Part shown: positions 43,918 to 52,589 of the stretch, piece after piece | How the letters are laid out: every line of letters begins with the position of its first letter | Numbering within the stretch: the stretch's first letter is position 1 | DNA from: Acidimicrobiales bacterium | GTDB lineage: Bacteria > Actinomycetota > Acidimicrobiia > Acidimicrobiales > Aldehydirespiratoraceae | Length of the DNA: 64,000 bases | Assembly: GCA_041394245.1 (NCBI GenBank) | Contig: JAWKIR010000002.1 | Coordinates: 2,356,001 to 2,420,000 of the forward strand | Direction: 5' to 3' | The notes under the pieces: generated by a model | The model's database searches: none | The model's input: only the letters and a program-made list of their open reading frames with translations | What the model was told of the DNA's origin: nothing | Translations under genes and position numbers: made by a program

Positions 43918-45086
43918 CCGATCTGCAGATCCCTCACGTTCCCGTGCCCGACAACCTCGTGTTGTCGCCGGTCAAGCAGAGCGGACTCGGCGACCAGATG
44001 AAGGCCGGGCTCGACGCACCCATCTGCCTCACCTGGGAGCTGACCTATGCGTGCAACCTCCAGTGCGTGCACTGTCTCTCCTCGAGCGGGCGCCGCGATC
44101 CTCGCGAGCTGAGCACCGCCGAAGCCGAGGCCGTGATCGACGAACTCGAGCGGATGCAGGTCTTCTACATCAACATCGGCGGCGGTGAGCCCACGATCCG
44201 CCCCGATTTCTGGCACCTCGTCGAGTACGCGGTCGATCACGGCGTGGGCGTGAAGTTCTCCACCAACGGTTCGCGGATCGATGCCGAGGTGGCTCGGAAG
44301 CTCGCCGGGATGGACTATGTCGACGTCCAGATCTCGATCGACGGCGCCGACGCGGCGACCAACGACGAAGTGCGCGGCGAAGGGTCCTTCGACACCGCGG
44401 TGCGGGCAATGGAGCATCTCCACGCCGCCGGATTCGGCGAGTTCAAGATCTCGGTGGTGATGACCCGCCACAACATCCCGCAGGTCGACGAGTTCAAGGC
44501 GATGGCCGACCGCTACGGGGCCCAGCTGCGCCTCACCCGCTTCCGGCCGTCGGGCCGCGGCGCCGACAGCTGGCACGAGCTGCACCCGACCGATCAGCAG
44601 CAGCGCGATCTCTACCACTGGCTGCTCGAACGGCCCGACGTCTTGACCGGCGATTCGTTCTTCCACCTGTCCGCGCTGGGCGAAGCGCTTCCCGGACTCA
44701 ATCTCTGTGGTGCGGGACGCGTCGTGTGCCTCATCGATCCGCTGGGCGACGTCTACGCCTGCCCCTTCGTCCTCCACGACGAGTTCCTGGCCGGCAGTGT
44801 CCGCGACACGGGCGGTTTCCAGAAGGTGTGGCAGGAGAGCGAGCTGTTCCAGGAGCTGCGCGAGCCCCAGTCGGCCGGCGCGTGCGCATCCTGCGGCCAC
44901 TTCGACGCCTGTCAGGGTGGCTGCATGGCGGCGAAGTTCTTCACCGGCATCCCGCTCGACGGGCCCGACCCCGAATGCGTGCTCGGGCACGGTGAGGCGC
45001 TCGTCGAGGCAGCCGACCGGGCAGAGCGTCCGGTCGGCCAGGATCACTCGAGGCCGACGCCCGTGAAGTTCCTCGGCCGCAAGTGA
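43914..45086 (+). CDS. mftC: Mycofactocin radical SAM maturase MftC
   Basis: 390 aa. The radical-SAM cluster motif is CNLQCVHC (Cys47, Cys51, Cys54), followed by the GGGEPT motif. The C-terminal SPASM region binds auxiliary Fe-S clusters (CGAGRVVCLIDPLGDVYACPFVLH, then CASCGHFDACQGGCMAAK). It decarboxylates the MftA C-terminal Tyr and forms the Val-Tyr crosslink. Overlaps mftB by 4 nt and the next gene by 4 nt. Confidence 0.96.
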   Translation: MTDLQIPHVPVPDNLVLSPVKQSGLGDQMKAGLDAPICLTWELTYACNLQCVHCLSSSGRRDPRELSTAEAEAVIDELERMQVFYINIGGGEPTIRPDFWHLVEYAVDHGVGVKFSTNGSRIDAEVARKLAGMDYVDVQISIDGADAATNDEVRGEGSFDTAVRAMEHLHAAGFGEFKISVVMTRHNIPQVDEFKAMADRYGAQLRLTRFRPSGRGADSWHELHPTDQQQRDLYHWLLERPDVLTGDSFFHLSALGEALPGLNLCGAGRVVCLIDPLGDVYACPFVLHDEFLAGSVRDTGGFQKVWQESELFQELREPQSAGACASCGHFDACQGGCMAAKFFTGIPLDGPDPECVLGHGEALVEAADRAERPVGQDHSRPTPVKFLGRK

Positions 45087-46099
45087 TGCGTCGGCTGGCG
45101 GCGGTCGCGTGCGCGCTCGGACTGCTCGCTGCGGCCTGCGGTGACGATGCCGCTGCACCGCCGTCACCTGTCACCCCGAGTTCGACCACCACCACGGATT
45201 CGACCTCCACCCCGAGTTCGACCACCACCCCGAGTTCGACCACCGCGGCGCCCGCGCCGACGACCGATGCGGCCGACGGGTGTGTGGCCGAGGAGACCGA
45301 GAAGCGGACGTTCGTCGACGACACCCGGTCGACCCCGGCAACCGAGACGGCCGCCGAGCTGGCGAACCGGACGCTCGAGGTGTGGATCGATCGGCCGACG
45401 GCGCCCGGCCCGTGGCCCCTGATCGTCTTCGCCCACGGACTCACCGGGCATCCTCGAAGTCACGAGCTGCACCGCCGCTCACTCGCCGAGCAGTGCTTCG
45501 TCGTGGTCGCGCCGGCGTTTCCGCTCACCAACAACGACGTGCCGGGCGCGTGGTCCAACGCCGGCGACGTGCCCGGTCAGATCGGCGACGTGTCGTTCCT
45601 CATCGACGAGGTGCTCGCCGATGTCGGGCTCGCCTCGTTCGTCGACGGCGACCGGATCGGCATGATCGGCCACTCGCTCGGTGGGCTCACCACCGCCGGC
45701 GCTGCGGTCTCGCCCGATGCCGATGCGCGGATCTCCGCCGCGGTGGTCATGTCGGCCGGGTTCGTCGAGGCACGCGCCGACCTCCCGGTGATGGTCCTTC
45801 ACGGCGACAACGACACGTTGATCCCCATCGCCACCGGTGCGGCGGCCTATGCCGTGCTTCCCGGCCGGGGTGTCTTCGTGACCCTGCTCGGGGGCGACCA
45901 CCTCGCCGGCATCATCGACGACGACTCCGACTACGGCTCGGTCGTGCGCGGGGTCACCGGGGCATTCTTCGCCCTCGAACTCGACAACGGCGATGGCACG
46001 GTTGAGGACCTGTTCGACCTTCCGCTCGACCTCGCGTCCATCGAGGCCCGGTCGGACGACGGGCCCTTCGCCGACTGGTCGGACTACTTCGTCGCCTGA
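45083..46099 (+). CDS. Secreted alpha/beta-hydrolase lipoprotein
   Basis: 338 aa. Signal sequence with a lipobox (LGLLAAACGD, Cys19), then a Thr/Ser/Pro-rich linker encoded by imperfect 18-bp repeats, then an alpha/beta-hydrolase domain. The nucleophile is in GMIGHSLGGLT, an Asp in VMVLHGDNDTLIP and a His in LGGDHLAG. It resembles platelet-activating-factor acetylhydrolase/chlorophyllase-type esterases; the substrate is unknown. Start overlaps the mftC stop. Confidence 0.85.
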   Translation: MMRRLAAVACALGLLAAACGDDAAAPPSPVTPSSTTTTDSTSTPSSTTTPSSTTAAPAPTTDAADGCVAEETEKRTFVDDTRSTPATETAAELANRTLEVWIDRPTAPGPWPLIVFAHGLTGHPRSHELHRRSLAEQCFVVVAPAFPLTNNDVPGAWSNAGDVPGQIGDVSFLIDEVLADVGLASFVDGDRIGMIGHSLGGLTTAGAAVSPDADARISAAVVMSAGFVEARADLPVMVLHGDNDTLIPIATGAAAYAVLPGRGVFVTLLGGDHLAGIIDDDSDYGSVVRGVTGAFFALELDNGDGTVEDLFDLPLDLASIEARSDDGPFADWSDYFVA

Positions 46100-46108
46100 G
46101 CCCGTCGT

Positions 46109-46642
46109 CTAGCGACGCTGGTCGCGGACGCTCTGCACATGGTCGATCGCGTCGCGCAGCTCGCGTATCCAGTCGTCTTCGTGCTTTCCGACCAGGCGGA
46201 CACACCAGGCCAACGCCTCGCTCCGGCTGCGGGCGATGCCGCCGTCGATCAGGGTGTCGAGGACCTGCCGCTCCTCCAGCCGAAGCCTGGTCATGGCCGG
46301 CGCGTTGACCGTGGTGAACCGAGCCTCGGTGTCGCCGCACACGGCGGCCCAGCTCACCGTGCGTCGAAACACCCGCTCGGCGTCGTCGGCGATTGCCATG
46401 CGCTGTTCCCGGGTGGCCTCGCGGAAGGCGACGATCTGTTGCTCGGGGCTCAGTCCCGCGCCGGGGGCCCCGAGGTTGCCGGTGACGAGGATCTCGTCGG
46501 CGTCGTGGCGGATGTGCACGACGTCGGTGAACCATCCGTCGGGCAGCGCCTCGGTGAACCAGGCGACGAGAGTCTCGGTGTCGGTGACCGGAGCCGCGGT
46601 GGACCGCTCGCTCCGGGATCGTGAGGCAGGTGGTGGATTCAT
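46109..46642 (-). CDS. Protein with a C-terminal ribbon-helix-helix-like segment
   Basis: 177 aa from ATG 46642 (ATG 46660 is 6 codons earlier; neither has a clear ribosome site). The N-terminal domain (TLVAWFTEALPDGWFTDVVHIRHDADEILVTGNL) is unrecognised. The C-terminus TRLRLEERQVLDTLIDGGIARSRSEALAWCVRLVG resembles a CopG/RHH DNA-binding unit. Divergent from lon over 63 nt, so it could regulate lon, itself or both. That is inference. Confidence 0.65.
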   Translation of the reverse strand: MNPPPASRSRSERSTAAPVTDTETLVAWFTEALPDGWFTDVVHIRHDADEILVTGNLGAPGAGLSPEQQIVAFREATREQRMAIADDAERVFRRTVSWAAVCGDTEARFTTVNAPAMTRLRLEERQVLDTLIDGGIARSRSEALAWCVRLVGKHEDDWIRELRDAIDHVQSVRDQRR

Positions 46643-46705
46643 GGGAATAGTGGGCACCATAGGTGGTTGTAAGCGTGTAATCGAATACCTGACGAGGACT
46701 ATTAC

Positions 46706-49045
46706 ATGGCCCAGGAATCGCCGTCCACCAATCCGACCACCGACGCCGTTCGCACGGTTCCGGTCCTGCCGACGTCGGGCGTGGTGTTGCCCGAGATGGT
46801 CGTGACGATCAAGATCGAGTCGGCCGAGGCCGCCGCCGCAGTGGCCGCGGCAGCCGACCACGAAGACCACGTCGTTCTGGTGCCGCGTGACGCAGGAGCG
46901 TCCCAGGCGGTCGGCACGCTGGCGCGCATCGAACAGCGTGGCGCCCTCCCCGGTGGGGGCGACGGTCTCGTGATCCGTGGTGTCGCCCGGGTCCGTGTCG
47001 GTCGTGGATCGCTCGACGGCACCGGCGCACTGCTCGTCGACGCCACCACCATCGATCCGGGTGCGCGCTCCGCTCAGACCGACGAACTCGCCTCCCGCTA
47101 CCGGGCTGCGGCGACGCGTCTGTTGCGTGCGGTCGGCGGTGCCCGCATGGCGCGGCTGCTCCATGATGTCGACGATCCCGGCGCGCTGGCCGACACCATC
47201 GCGTGGTGGCCCGAGCTCGACGACGACCAGCGCGTGCAGCTGCTCGAGACCGTGGCGACCGATGATCGTCTGCGCCTGGCCATCGAGTGGGCCGAGGCGG
47301 CCGCGGGCGAGGCCGAGGTCGCGGGCGACATCCAGCGGCAGGTCAGCGACGACCTCGATGCCTCTCAACGTGAGGCGATCCTTCGACGCCAGCTCGCGGC
47401 GATCCAGAGTGAACTGGGTGAGGGCGACGGCGATGCGATCGGCGACTACCGGGCCCGCCTGGCGACCCTCGTCGAGTCCGGGCGGACCGCGCCGGTCGCG
47501 GAAGCGATCGACAAGGAGATCGGGCGACTCGAGCGGGCGGGAAACCAGAGTCAGGAGTCGGGCTGGATCCGCACCTGGCTCGACACGATGTTCGAGGTGC
47601 CGTGGACCGACCGGACCGACGACGACCTGGATCTCGAGCGTGCCCGCGACGTTCTCGATGCCGACCACACCGGCCTCGACGAGGTGAAGGACCGGATCGT
47701 GGAGTTCCTGGCCGTCCGGCGCCTCCGTGAAGAACGGGCCGTCGACGCGTCGCGCGTGCGGGGTGGCACGATCCTGGCCCTCGCCGGTCCTCCCGGCGTC
47801 GGCAAGACCTCCCTCGGCCGCTCGGTCGCCCGCACGCTCGGGCGGGAGTTCGTTCGCATGTCGCTCGGCGGCATCCACGACGAAGCCGAGATCCGCGGTC
47901 ACCGCCGCACCTATGTCGGTGCCCGGCCCGGTCGGATCGTGCGTGCCCTCACCGAGGCCGGCGCGATGAACCCGGTGATCCTGCTCGACGAGATCGACAA
48001 GATCGGCAGCGACTACCGGGGCGATCCGTCGGCCGCGCTGCTCGAGGTGCTCGACCCGGCCCAGAACGACACCTTCCGCGATCACTATCTCGAGGTCGAC
48101 CTCGATCTGAGCGATGTCGTCTTCATCGCCACCGCCAACGAGATCGAGCGGCTCCCGGCGCCCCTCCTCGATCGCATGGAGGTCATCCCCCTTCGGGGCT
48201 ACAGCGAGGACGAGAAGGTCGACATCGCCCGTGATCATCTGCTCCCGCGGCTGTACGAGGAGAACGCGGTGCGGGCCGACGAGGTCGTCGTCTCCGACGA
48301 CGTCATCCGCACGGTGGTCGGTGACTACACGAGAGAGGCCGGTGTGCGGTCGCTCGAGCGACGTCTCGACCGGCTCATCCGACGCGCCGCGACGAAGGTC
48401 GCGACGGGTGCGGTCGAGCCGATCACGGTGACCGAGGAAGAACTGATCGACGCGCTCGGGCGTCCGTCGCTGCGCGAGGATCCGGCCGAGCGAACGATCG
48501 ACCCCGGTGTCGCGACCGGACTCGCGGTCACCGGCGCGGGTGGCGACATCCTCTTCGTCGAGACGGCGGTGATGCCCGGCGACGGCGGTCTGACCCTGAC
48601 GGGTCAGCTCGGCGACGTCATGCAGGAATCGGCGCAGATCGCCCTGAGCTATCTGCGGGCCAACGCCGACCGGCTGGGGATCGAGCTGCCCGACGACCGC
48701 CGGGTCCACGTCCACTTTCCGGCCGGAGCGGTGCCGAAGGACGGTCCGTCGGCCGGGGTCACCATGTCGGTCGCGCTCGTGAGTCTGCTGAGCGGGCGCC
48801 GTGTTCGTGGCGATGTCGCCATGACCGGTGAGGTCACTCTCCAGGGGCGTGTGCTCCCGATCGGTGGGGTGAAGGAGAAGGTCCTGGCGGCCCATCGGGC
48901 CGGCGTCACCGACGTGATCCTCCCGATCGCCAACGCGGGAGACGTCGACGACATCCCCCGGGAGGTGCGCGACGACATCACGATCCACCTGGCGACCCGG
49001 GTCGAGGACGCCCTCGAGGTGGCGTTGATGCCTAGCGGCGGCTGA
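46706..49045 (+). CDS. lon: ATP-dependent Lon protease
   Basis: 779 aa. N-terminal substrate domain (about 17-210), AAA+ module with Walker A GPPGVGKT at 361-368 and Walker B VILLDEIDKIG. The protease domain has the catalytic dyad Ser682 (KDGPSAG) and Lys725 (GGVKEKVLAAHRAG). Full length for a LonA. ATG 46706. The 3' end overlaps the convergent BI-1 gene by 14 nt. Confidence 0.97.
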   Translation: MAQESPSTNPTTDAVRTVPVLPTSGVVLPEMVVTIKIESAEAAAAVAAAADHEDHVVLVPRDAGASQAVGTLARIEQRGALPGGGDGLVIRGVARVRVGRGSLDGTGALLVDATTIDPGARSAQTDELASRYRAAATRLLRAVGGARMARLLHDVDDPGALADTIAWWPELDDDQRVQLLETVATDDRLRLAIEWAEAAAGEAEVAGDIQRQVSDDLDASQREAILRRQLAAIQSELGEGDGDAIGDYRARLATLVESGRTAPVAEAIDKEIGRLERAGNQSQESGWIRTWLDTMFEVPWTDRTDDDLDLERARDVLDADHTGLDEVKDRIVEFLAVRRLREERAVDASRVRGGTILALAGPPGVGKTSLGRSVARTLGREFVRMSLGGIHDEAEIRGHRRTYVGARPGRIVRALTEAGAMNPVILLDEIDKIGSDYRGDPSAALLEVLDPAQNDTFRDHYLEVDLDLSDVVFIATANEIERLPAPLLDRMEVIPLRGYSEDEKVDIARDHLLPRLYEENAVRADEVVVSDDVIRTVVGDYTREAGVRSLERRLDRLIRRAATKVATGAVEPITVTEEELIDALGRPSLREDPAERTIDPGVATGLAVTGAGGDILFVETAVMPGDGGLTLTGQLGDVMQESAQIALSYLRANADRLGIELPDDRRVHVHFPAGAVPKDGPSAGVTMSVALVSLLSGRRVRGDVAMTGEVTLQGRVLPIGGVKEKVLAAHRAGVTDVILPIANAGDVDDIPREVRDDITIHLATRVEDALEVALMPSGG

Positions 49046-49736
49046 GAAGACTCAGGACGTACCAGAACATCGTCATCACCGACGAGAACAGGGCCAGGGC
49101 CCCGGCCACGTGGGCTTGGGCCGGGTACTTCCGGATGATGGTCTGGGTCTGGTAGAGGATCGCCACACCCGAGAGGGCGATCATGGCGATCGAGAACCAC
49201 ACGCCGAGGCTGAAGCCGAAGACCAGCGCGGCGATGATGACCACCAAGGCGACCACGAAGCCGTACATCACGATCGGGCGCAGGAACGAGAGGTCCTTGC
49301 GGGTGACGAAGCCGATCACGGTCAGACCCGCGAACGCCACCGCGGTGATGAGCGCGGCCGCGGCGACGGTGGTGCCACCGTTGCCCGGGGACCGGAAGAC
49401 GTAGTGCAGCATCGGGGCGAACAGCAGCGCGTAGAGCGCGGCCGATCCGAAGAGTGCGGCGTACTGCTTCGACGGGTTCAGCAGATCCGCCGCCGCGTTG
49501 GCGACCATCCACTGGCCGACCATGAAGCCCCCGAGGATGATCAACCAGGTCATGCCGCTGCCGGCGACGAGGTCGTAGATGCCCTCGGCGATGGGTGTGT
49601 TGAGGAAGATCGCCTCGATGCCGACGAACACGAGGATCGCCGCCATGAGGTGCTGGTAGACGCGCACGACGAAGTCGCCACGCGCCTCGTCGTCGAGGAC
49701 TGCTACCGGCCGGAGGTCGAGCTCGCTGAAGGACAT
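49032..49736 (-). CDS. Bax inhibitor-1/YccA family membrane protein
   Basis: 234 aa with about seven hydrophobic helices (VYQHLMAAILVFVGIEAIFL, TWLIILGGFMVGQWMV, ALFGSAALYALLFAPMLHYV and others). ITAVAFAGLTVIGFVTRKDLSFL is the typical UPF0005/BI-1 segment. Calcium leak or stress roles are proposed for the family. ATG 49736. Confidence 0.88.
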   Translation of the reverse strand: MSFSELDLRPVAVLDDEARGDFVVRVYQHLMAAILVFVGIEAIFLNTPIAEGIYDLVAGSGMTWLIILGGFMVGQWMVANAAADLLNPSKQYAALFGSAALYALLFAPMLHYVFRSPGNGGTTVAAAALITAVAFAGLTVIGFVTRKDLSFLRPIVMYGFVVALVVIIAALVFGFSLGVWFSIAMIALSGVAILYQTQTIIRKYPAQAHVAGALALFSSVMTMFWYVLSLLSRR

Positions 49737-49792
49737 GCGGTCAGAGTACCGAACAAGTGATGACCACCGGCCGCGACGTCGGCCACCGACGA

Positions 49793-50983
49793 CTACTCCG
49801 GCGGAGCCTTGATCACTCCCGCGTCGAGTAGAGCCTGCTTCTGCTCGGCCGTGATGCCGATCTCGGTGAGCACGTCGTCGATGTCCTCGTTGAGCAGCGG
49901 AGCCGAGGCCTTGAACTCGGTCGGTGTCGCACTGAACCGGGCCGACATGCGAGGACTGCGGATTCGACCGGCGCTCGGATGCTCCCATTCGACGAAGGTG
50001 CCGCTGTGCACGATCTGCGGATCCGTCGGGAGATCCTCCATCTGGTTGACATGGCCGCACGGCACCGAGTGCTCGTGCATCCGGGGCAGCAGGTCGGCGA
50101 CCTTCCACTCGAGGAACGCGTTGCCCAGCAGCCCGCCGATCTCCTCCTGCTTGCCGTGGCGTTGGGCAACGGTGCCGTAGGACTCGATCCACTCGGGGTG
50201 GCCCAGCGCCTCGAAGAGGCCCTGGAACTGGCCGTCGGAGATGACGAAGTACACGACGTGGCCGTCGGCGCACTGGCTGAGCGTGTAGATCTCGCTGAGT
50301 CGGTGGCTCGGCGGGACGTCGGGATCGAGCATCGTGTCGGCCATACCGCCGTCGGGCCAGAGGAACTGCACGGCGATGTCGAGCATGGACAGCTCGATGT
50401 GTTGGCCCCCGCTGCCTTCGTTGCGGGCGTGGAGCGCGCTGGTGATCGCCAGTGCCGCCATCCACGCCGCGGCCTTGTCGACGACACCGTTGCGCACGAG
50501 ATCCGGGATCGGAACCTGCGGGTTGACCTGGAGCGCCACATAGCCCGCCATCGCCTGGACGATCGGGTCGTAGACGGCACGGTCCGCATAGGGGCCGGTC
50601 GCGCCATAGCCCGACATCGAGCAGTAGATGATGTCGGGGTTGACGGCGACGCTGCCCTCCCAGCCGACGCCGAGCCGTTCCATCACGCCGGGCCGCATGT
50701 TCTGGACCACGACGTCGGCATCCCTGATGAGTTCCAGCACCAGTTCGCGACCCGCGTTCTGCTGGATGTCGACCTGGATCGACCGCTTGCCGCGATTGTT
50801 GTTGACGATCGAACTGTTGAGCCCGCCCTTGGCGAACTGGGCGAGTCGGGTGAGGTCGCCGAACGCCGGCGGTTCGACCTTGATCACCTCGGCGCCGAGG
50901 TCGCTGAGCAGCATGCAGGCGAGCGGCCCGGCGATGACCTGCGTCATGTCGACGACCTTGATTCCTTCGAGCGGTCCTGGCAT
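49793..50983 (-). CDS. CaiB/BaiF-type (family III) CoA-transferase
   Basis: 396 aa. PLEGIKVVDMTQVIAGPLACMLLSDLGAEVIKVEPP and GKRSIQVDIQQNAGRELVLELIRDADVVVQNMRPGVMERLGV are family hallmarks; the catalytic Asp is in SGYGATGPYADRAVYDPIVQA. Moves CoA between carboxylic acids. Acyl substrate unknown; alpha-methylacyl-CoA racemase activity is an alternative in this family. Near the acyl-CoA dehydrogenases downstream. Confidence 0.9.
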   Translation of the reverse strand: MPGPLEGIKVVDMTQVIAGPLACMLLSDLGAEVIKVEPPAFGDLTRLAQFAKGGLNSSIVNNNRGKRSIQVDIQQNAGRELVLELIRDADVVVQNMRPGVMERLGVGWEGSVAVNPDIIYCSMSGYGATGPYADRAVYDPIVQAMAGYVALQVNPQVPIPDLVRNGVVDKAAAWMAALAITSALHARNEGSGGQHIELSMLDIAVQFLWPDGGMADTMLDPDVPPSHRLSEIYTLSQCADGHVVYFVISDGQFQGLFEALGHPEWIESYGTVAQRHGKQEEIGGLLGNAFLEWKVADLLPRMHEHSVPCGHVNQMEDLPTDPQIVHSGTFVEWEHPSAGRIRSPRMSARFSATPTEFKASAPLLNEDIDDVLTEIGITAEQKQALLDAGVIKAPPE

Positions 50984-51073
50984 CTCGTCCCCTTCCCCAG
51001 CGGTCGTGACCCTAGCCGTGTAGCCTCACCGAGCAATTCCGACCGACCGGTCACACAGACACCAGGAGGCCTC

Positions 51074-51256
51074 ATGGGCATTCTCGACAAGATCAAGGGC
51101 CTGGTCGGTGGCAACGCCGACAAGGTCGAAGACGCCATCGACAAGGCCGCAGAGGTTGTGAAGGACAAGGTTCCGGACGCGCACGACGACAAGATCGACA
51201 TGGCTGCGGAGAAGGCGAAGGACCTCGTCGACGATCTCGACGGCGAAGAGGAGTAA
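51074..51256 (+). CDS. MT0933/Rv0909-type small antitoxin-like protein
   Basis: 60-aa charged helical protein: MGILDKIKGLVGGNADKVED, then AAEVVKDKVP and EKAKDLVDDLDGEEE. It resembles the MT0933_antitox family of actinobacterial small proteins. An AGGAGG box lies at 51064-51069. No adjacent toxin partner is visible, so a toxin-antitoxin function is doubtful. A terminator follows. Confidence 0.75.
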   Translation: MGILDKIKGLVGGNADKVEDAIDKAAEVVKDKVPDAHDDKIDMAAEKAKDLVDDLDGEEE

Positions 51257-51270
51257 CTCCACGCCGTTTC

Positions 51271-51302
51271 GAAGAACCGCGCCTCACGGGGCGCGGTTCT
51301 TC
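51271..51302 (+). terminator. Terminator after the small antitoxin-like gene
   Basis: 13-bp stem GAAGAACCGCGCC / GGCGCGGTTCTTC (51271-51283 and 51290-51302), 6-nt loop. It lies 15 nt after the stop. Confidence 0.8.
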
Positions 51303-51370
51303 GCGTACGCCGTCGAACGCGTTCTCGACGTGCGCCGGTACCGTCGTGGGTCGGATGAGAGGTCAGGCGC

Positions 51371-52546
51371 GTGGGCAATCCCTGGTTTGAAACGGTCGCT
51401 ATCGCTCAGCAACGGGCGAAGAAGCGAATCCCGACTTCGGTCTACGGCGCACTGATCGCGGGCGCCGAAGCGGGCATCTCGATGCGCGACAACGTCGCGG
51501 CGTTCGACGAGCTCGGGTTCCGCCCCGTCACTGCGGGCCAGGGCGCCGAGCGAGCCATGGACGTCACCGTGATGGGCCAGCCGGCATCGATGCCCGTCAT
51601 CATCTCGCCGACCGGAGTGCAGGCGGTCCACCCTGACGGGGAGGTCGCCGTCGCCCGTGCCGCCGCGAACCGCGGCATCCCGGCCGGGCTCAGCTCGTTC
51701 GCGTCCAAGCCGATCGAAGAGGTCGCTGCGGTCAACTCCCAGCTGTTCTTCCAGATCTACTGGGCCGGCGACAGGGATTCGATTCTCGCTCGCATCGAAC
51801 GAGCGAAGAACGCCGGCGCCGTCGGCCTCATCTTGACCCTCGACTGGTCGTTCTCCCACGGCCGCGACTGGGGGAGCCCGGCGATCCCGCAGTCGTTCAC
51901 CCTCCGGGAGCTGCTTCCCCACGCCACCGACGTGATTCGCAAGCCGCGGTGGGCGTGGACATGGGCGAAGTCCGGGCAGATCCCGCGTCTGACGGTGCCG
52001 AACTTCGCCACTGGCGGTGAGGATCCTCCGGTGTTCTTCGAGGCCTACGGCACGTGGATGGGCACCCCGCCTCCCACGTGGGACGATGTTGCGTGGCTCC
52101 GGTCGCAGTGGGACGGACCCTTCATGATCAAGGGTGTCGTCCGTTCCGACGAAGCCCGCCGGGCCGTCGACGCCGGTGCCACCTGCGTGTCGGTCTCGAA
52201 CCACGGCGGCAACAATGTCGACGGCGCTCCCGCGTCGATCCGCATGTTGCCCGAGATCGTGGCCGCAGTCGGCAATCAGGTCGAGGTCGTGCTCGACGGC
52301 GGCGTGCGGCGCGGATCCGACGTCGTCAAGGCGTGTGCGTTGGGCGCCGACGCAGTCCTCATCGGACGGGCGTATCTCTGGGGCCTCGCCGCCAACGGCC
52401 AGGCCGGTGTCGAGAACGTGCTCGACATCCTCCGCGGTGGCATCGACGCGACCCTGCGCGGTATCGGTGTCGACTCCATCGCCGACCTCACCCCCGACCA
52501 CATCATCGTCCCCGACGGATTCTCCCCCCCACCCCTGCCAAATTAA
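51371..52546 (+). CDS. mftD: Pre-mycofactocin synthase MftD
   Basis: 391-aa FMN-dependent alpha-hydroxyacid-oxidase-fold enzyme. In mycofactocin biosynthesis MftD oxidatively deaminates the 3-amino-5-[(4-hydroxyphenyl)methyl]-4,4-dimethyl-2-pyrrolidinone intermediate to the active alpha-keto amide. MftD-specific blocks include NPWFETVAIAQQRAKKR, SSFASKPIEEV, TLDWSFSHGRDWGSP and SVSNHGGNNVDGAPASIR (active-site His), then GGVRRGSDVVKACALGADAVLIGRAYLWGLAANGQAG. It reads as collinear with mycobacterial MftD as I recall it. GTG 51371. It is separated from mftC by about 6 kb, which is unusual. Confidence 0.93.
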   Translation: MGNPWFETVAIAQQRAKKRIPTSVYGALIAGAEAGISMRDNVAAFDELGFRPVTAGQGAERAMDVTVMGQPASMPVIISPTGVQAVHPDGEVAVARAAANRGIPAGLSSFASKPIEEVAAVNSQLFFQIYWAGDRDSILARIERAKNAGAVGLILTLDWSFSHGRDWGSPAIPQSFTLRELLPHATDVIRKPRWAWTWAKSGQIPRLTVPNFATGGEDPPVFFEAYGTWMGTPPPTWDDVAWLRSQWDGPFMIKGVVRSDEARRAVDAGATCVSVSNHGGNNVDGAPASIRMLPEIVAAVGNQVEVVLDGGVRRGSDVVKACALGADAVLIGRAYLWGLAANGQAGVENVLDILRGGIDATLRGIGVDSIADLTPDHIIVPDGFSPPPLPN

Positions 52547-52589
52547 GGCGAGTGCGCCCGCAAACTGCGGGTCAGCCCGCCTTCAGAAG
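52540..52589 (+). repeat. Left copy of a 50-bp imperfect inverted repeat flanking the AbiEi/DUF559 gene
   Basis: Starts AAATTAAGGCG (containing the mftD stop) and ends GCCTTCAGAAG inside the DUF559 3' end. A gapless comparison with the reverse complement of 53568-53617 gives 34 of 50 identical positions, including AAGGCG, CGCCCGC, GCGGG and CCTTCAGAA. Each copy holds a small CCCGC/GCGGG hairpin. Confidence 0.7.

Noticed and set aside
46643..48988. Long minus-strand frame opposite lon
   Set aside because: Only its 3' end (46109-46642) is protein-like; the rest is antisense to a clear Lon protease.
51074..51256. Toxin-antitoxin pair
   Set aside because: The antitoxin-like small protein has no adjacent toxin gene; neighbours are a CoA-transferase and mftD.
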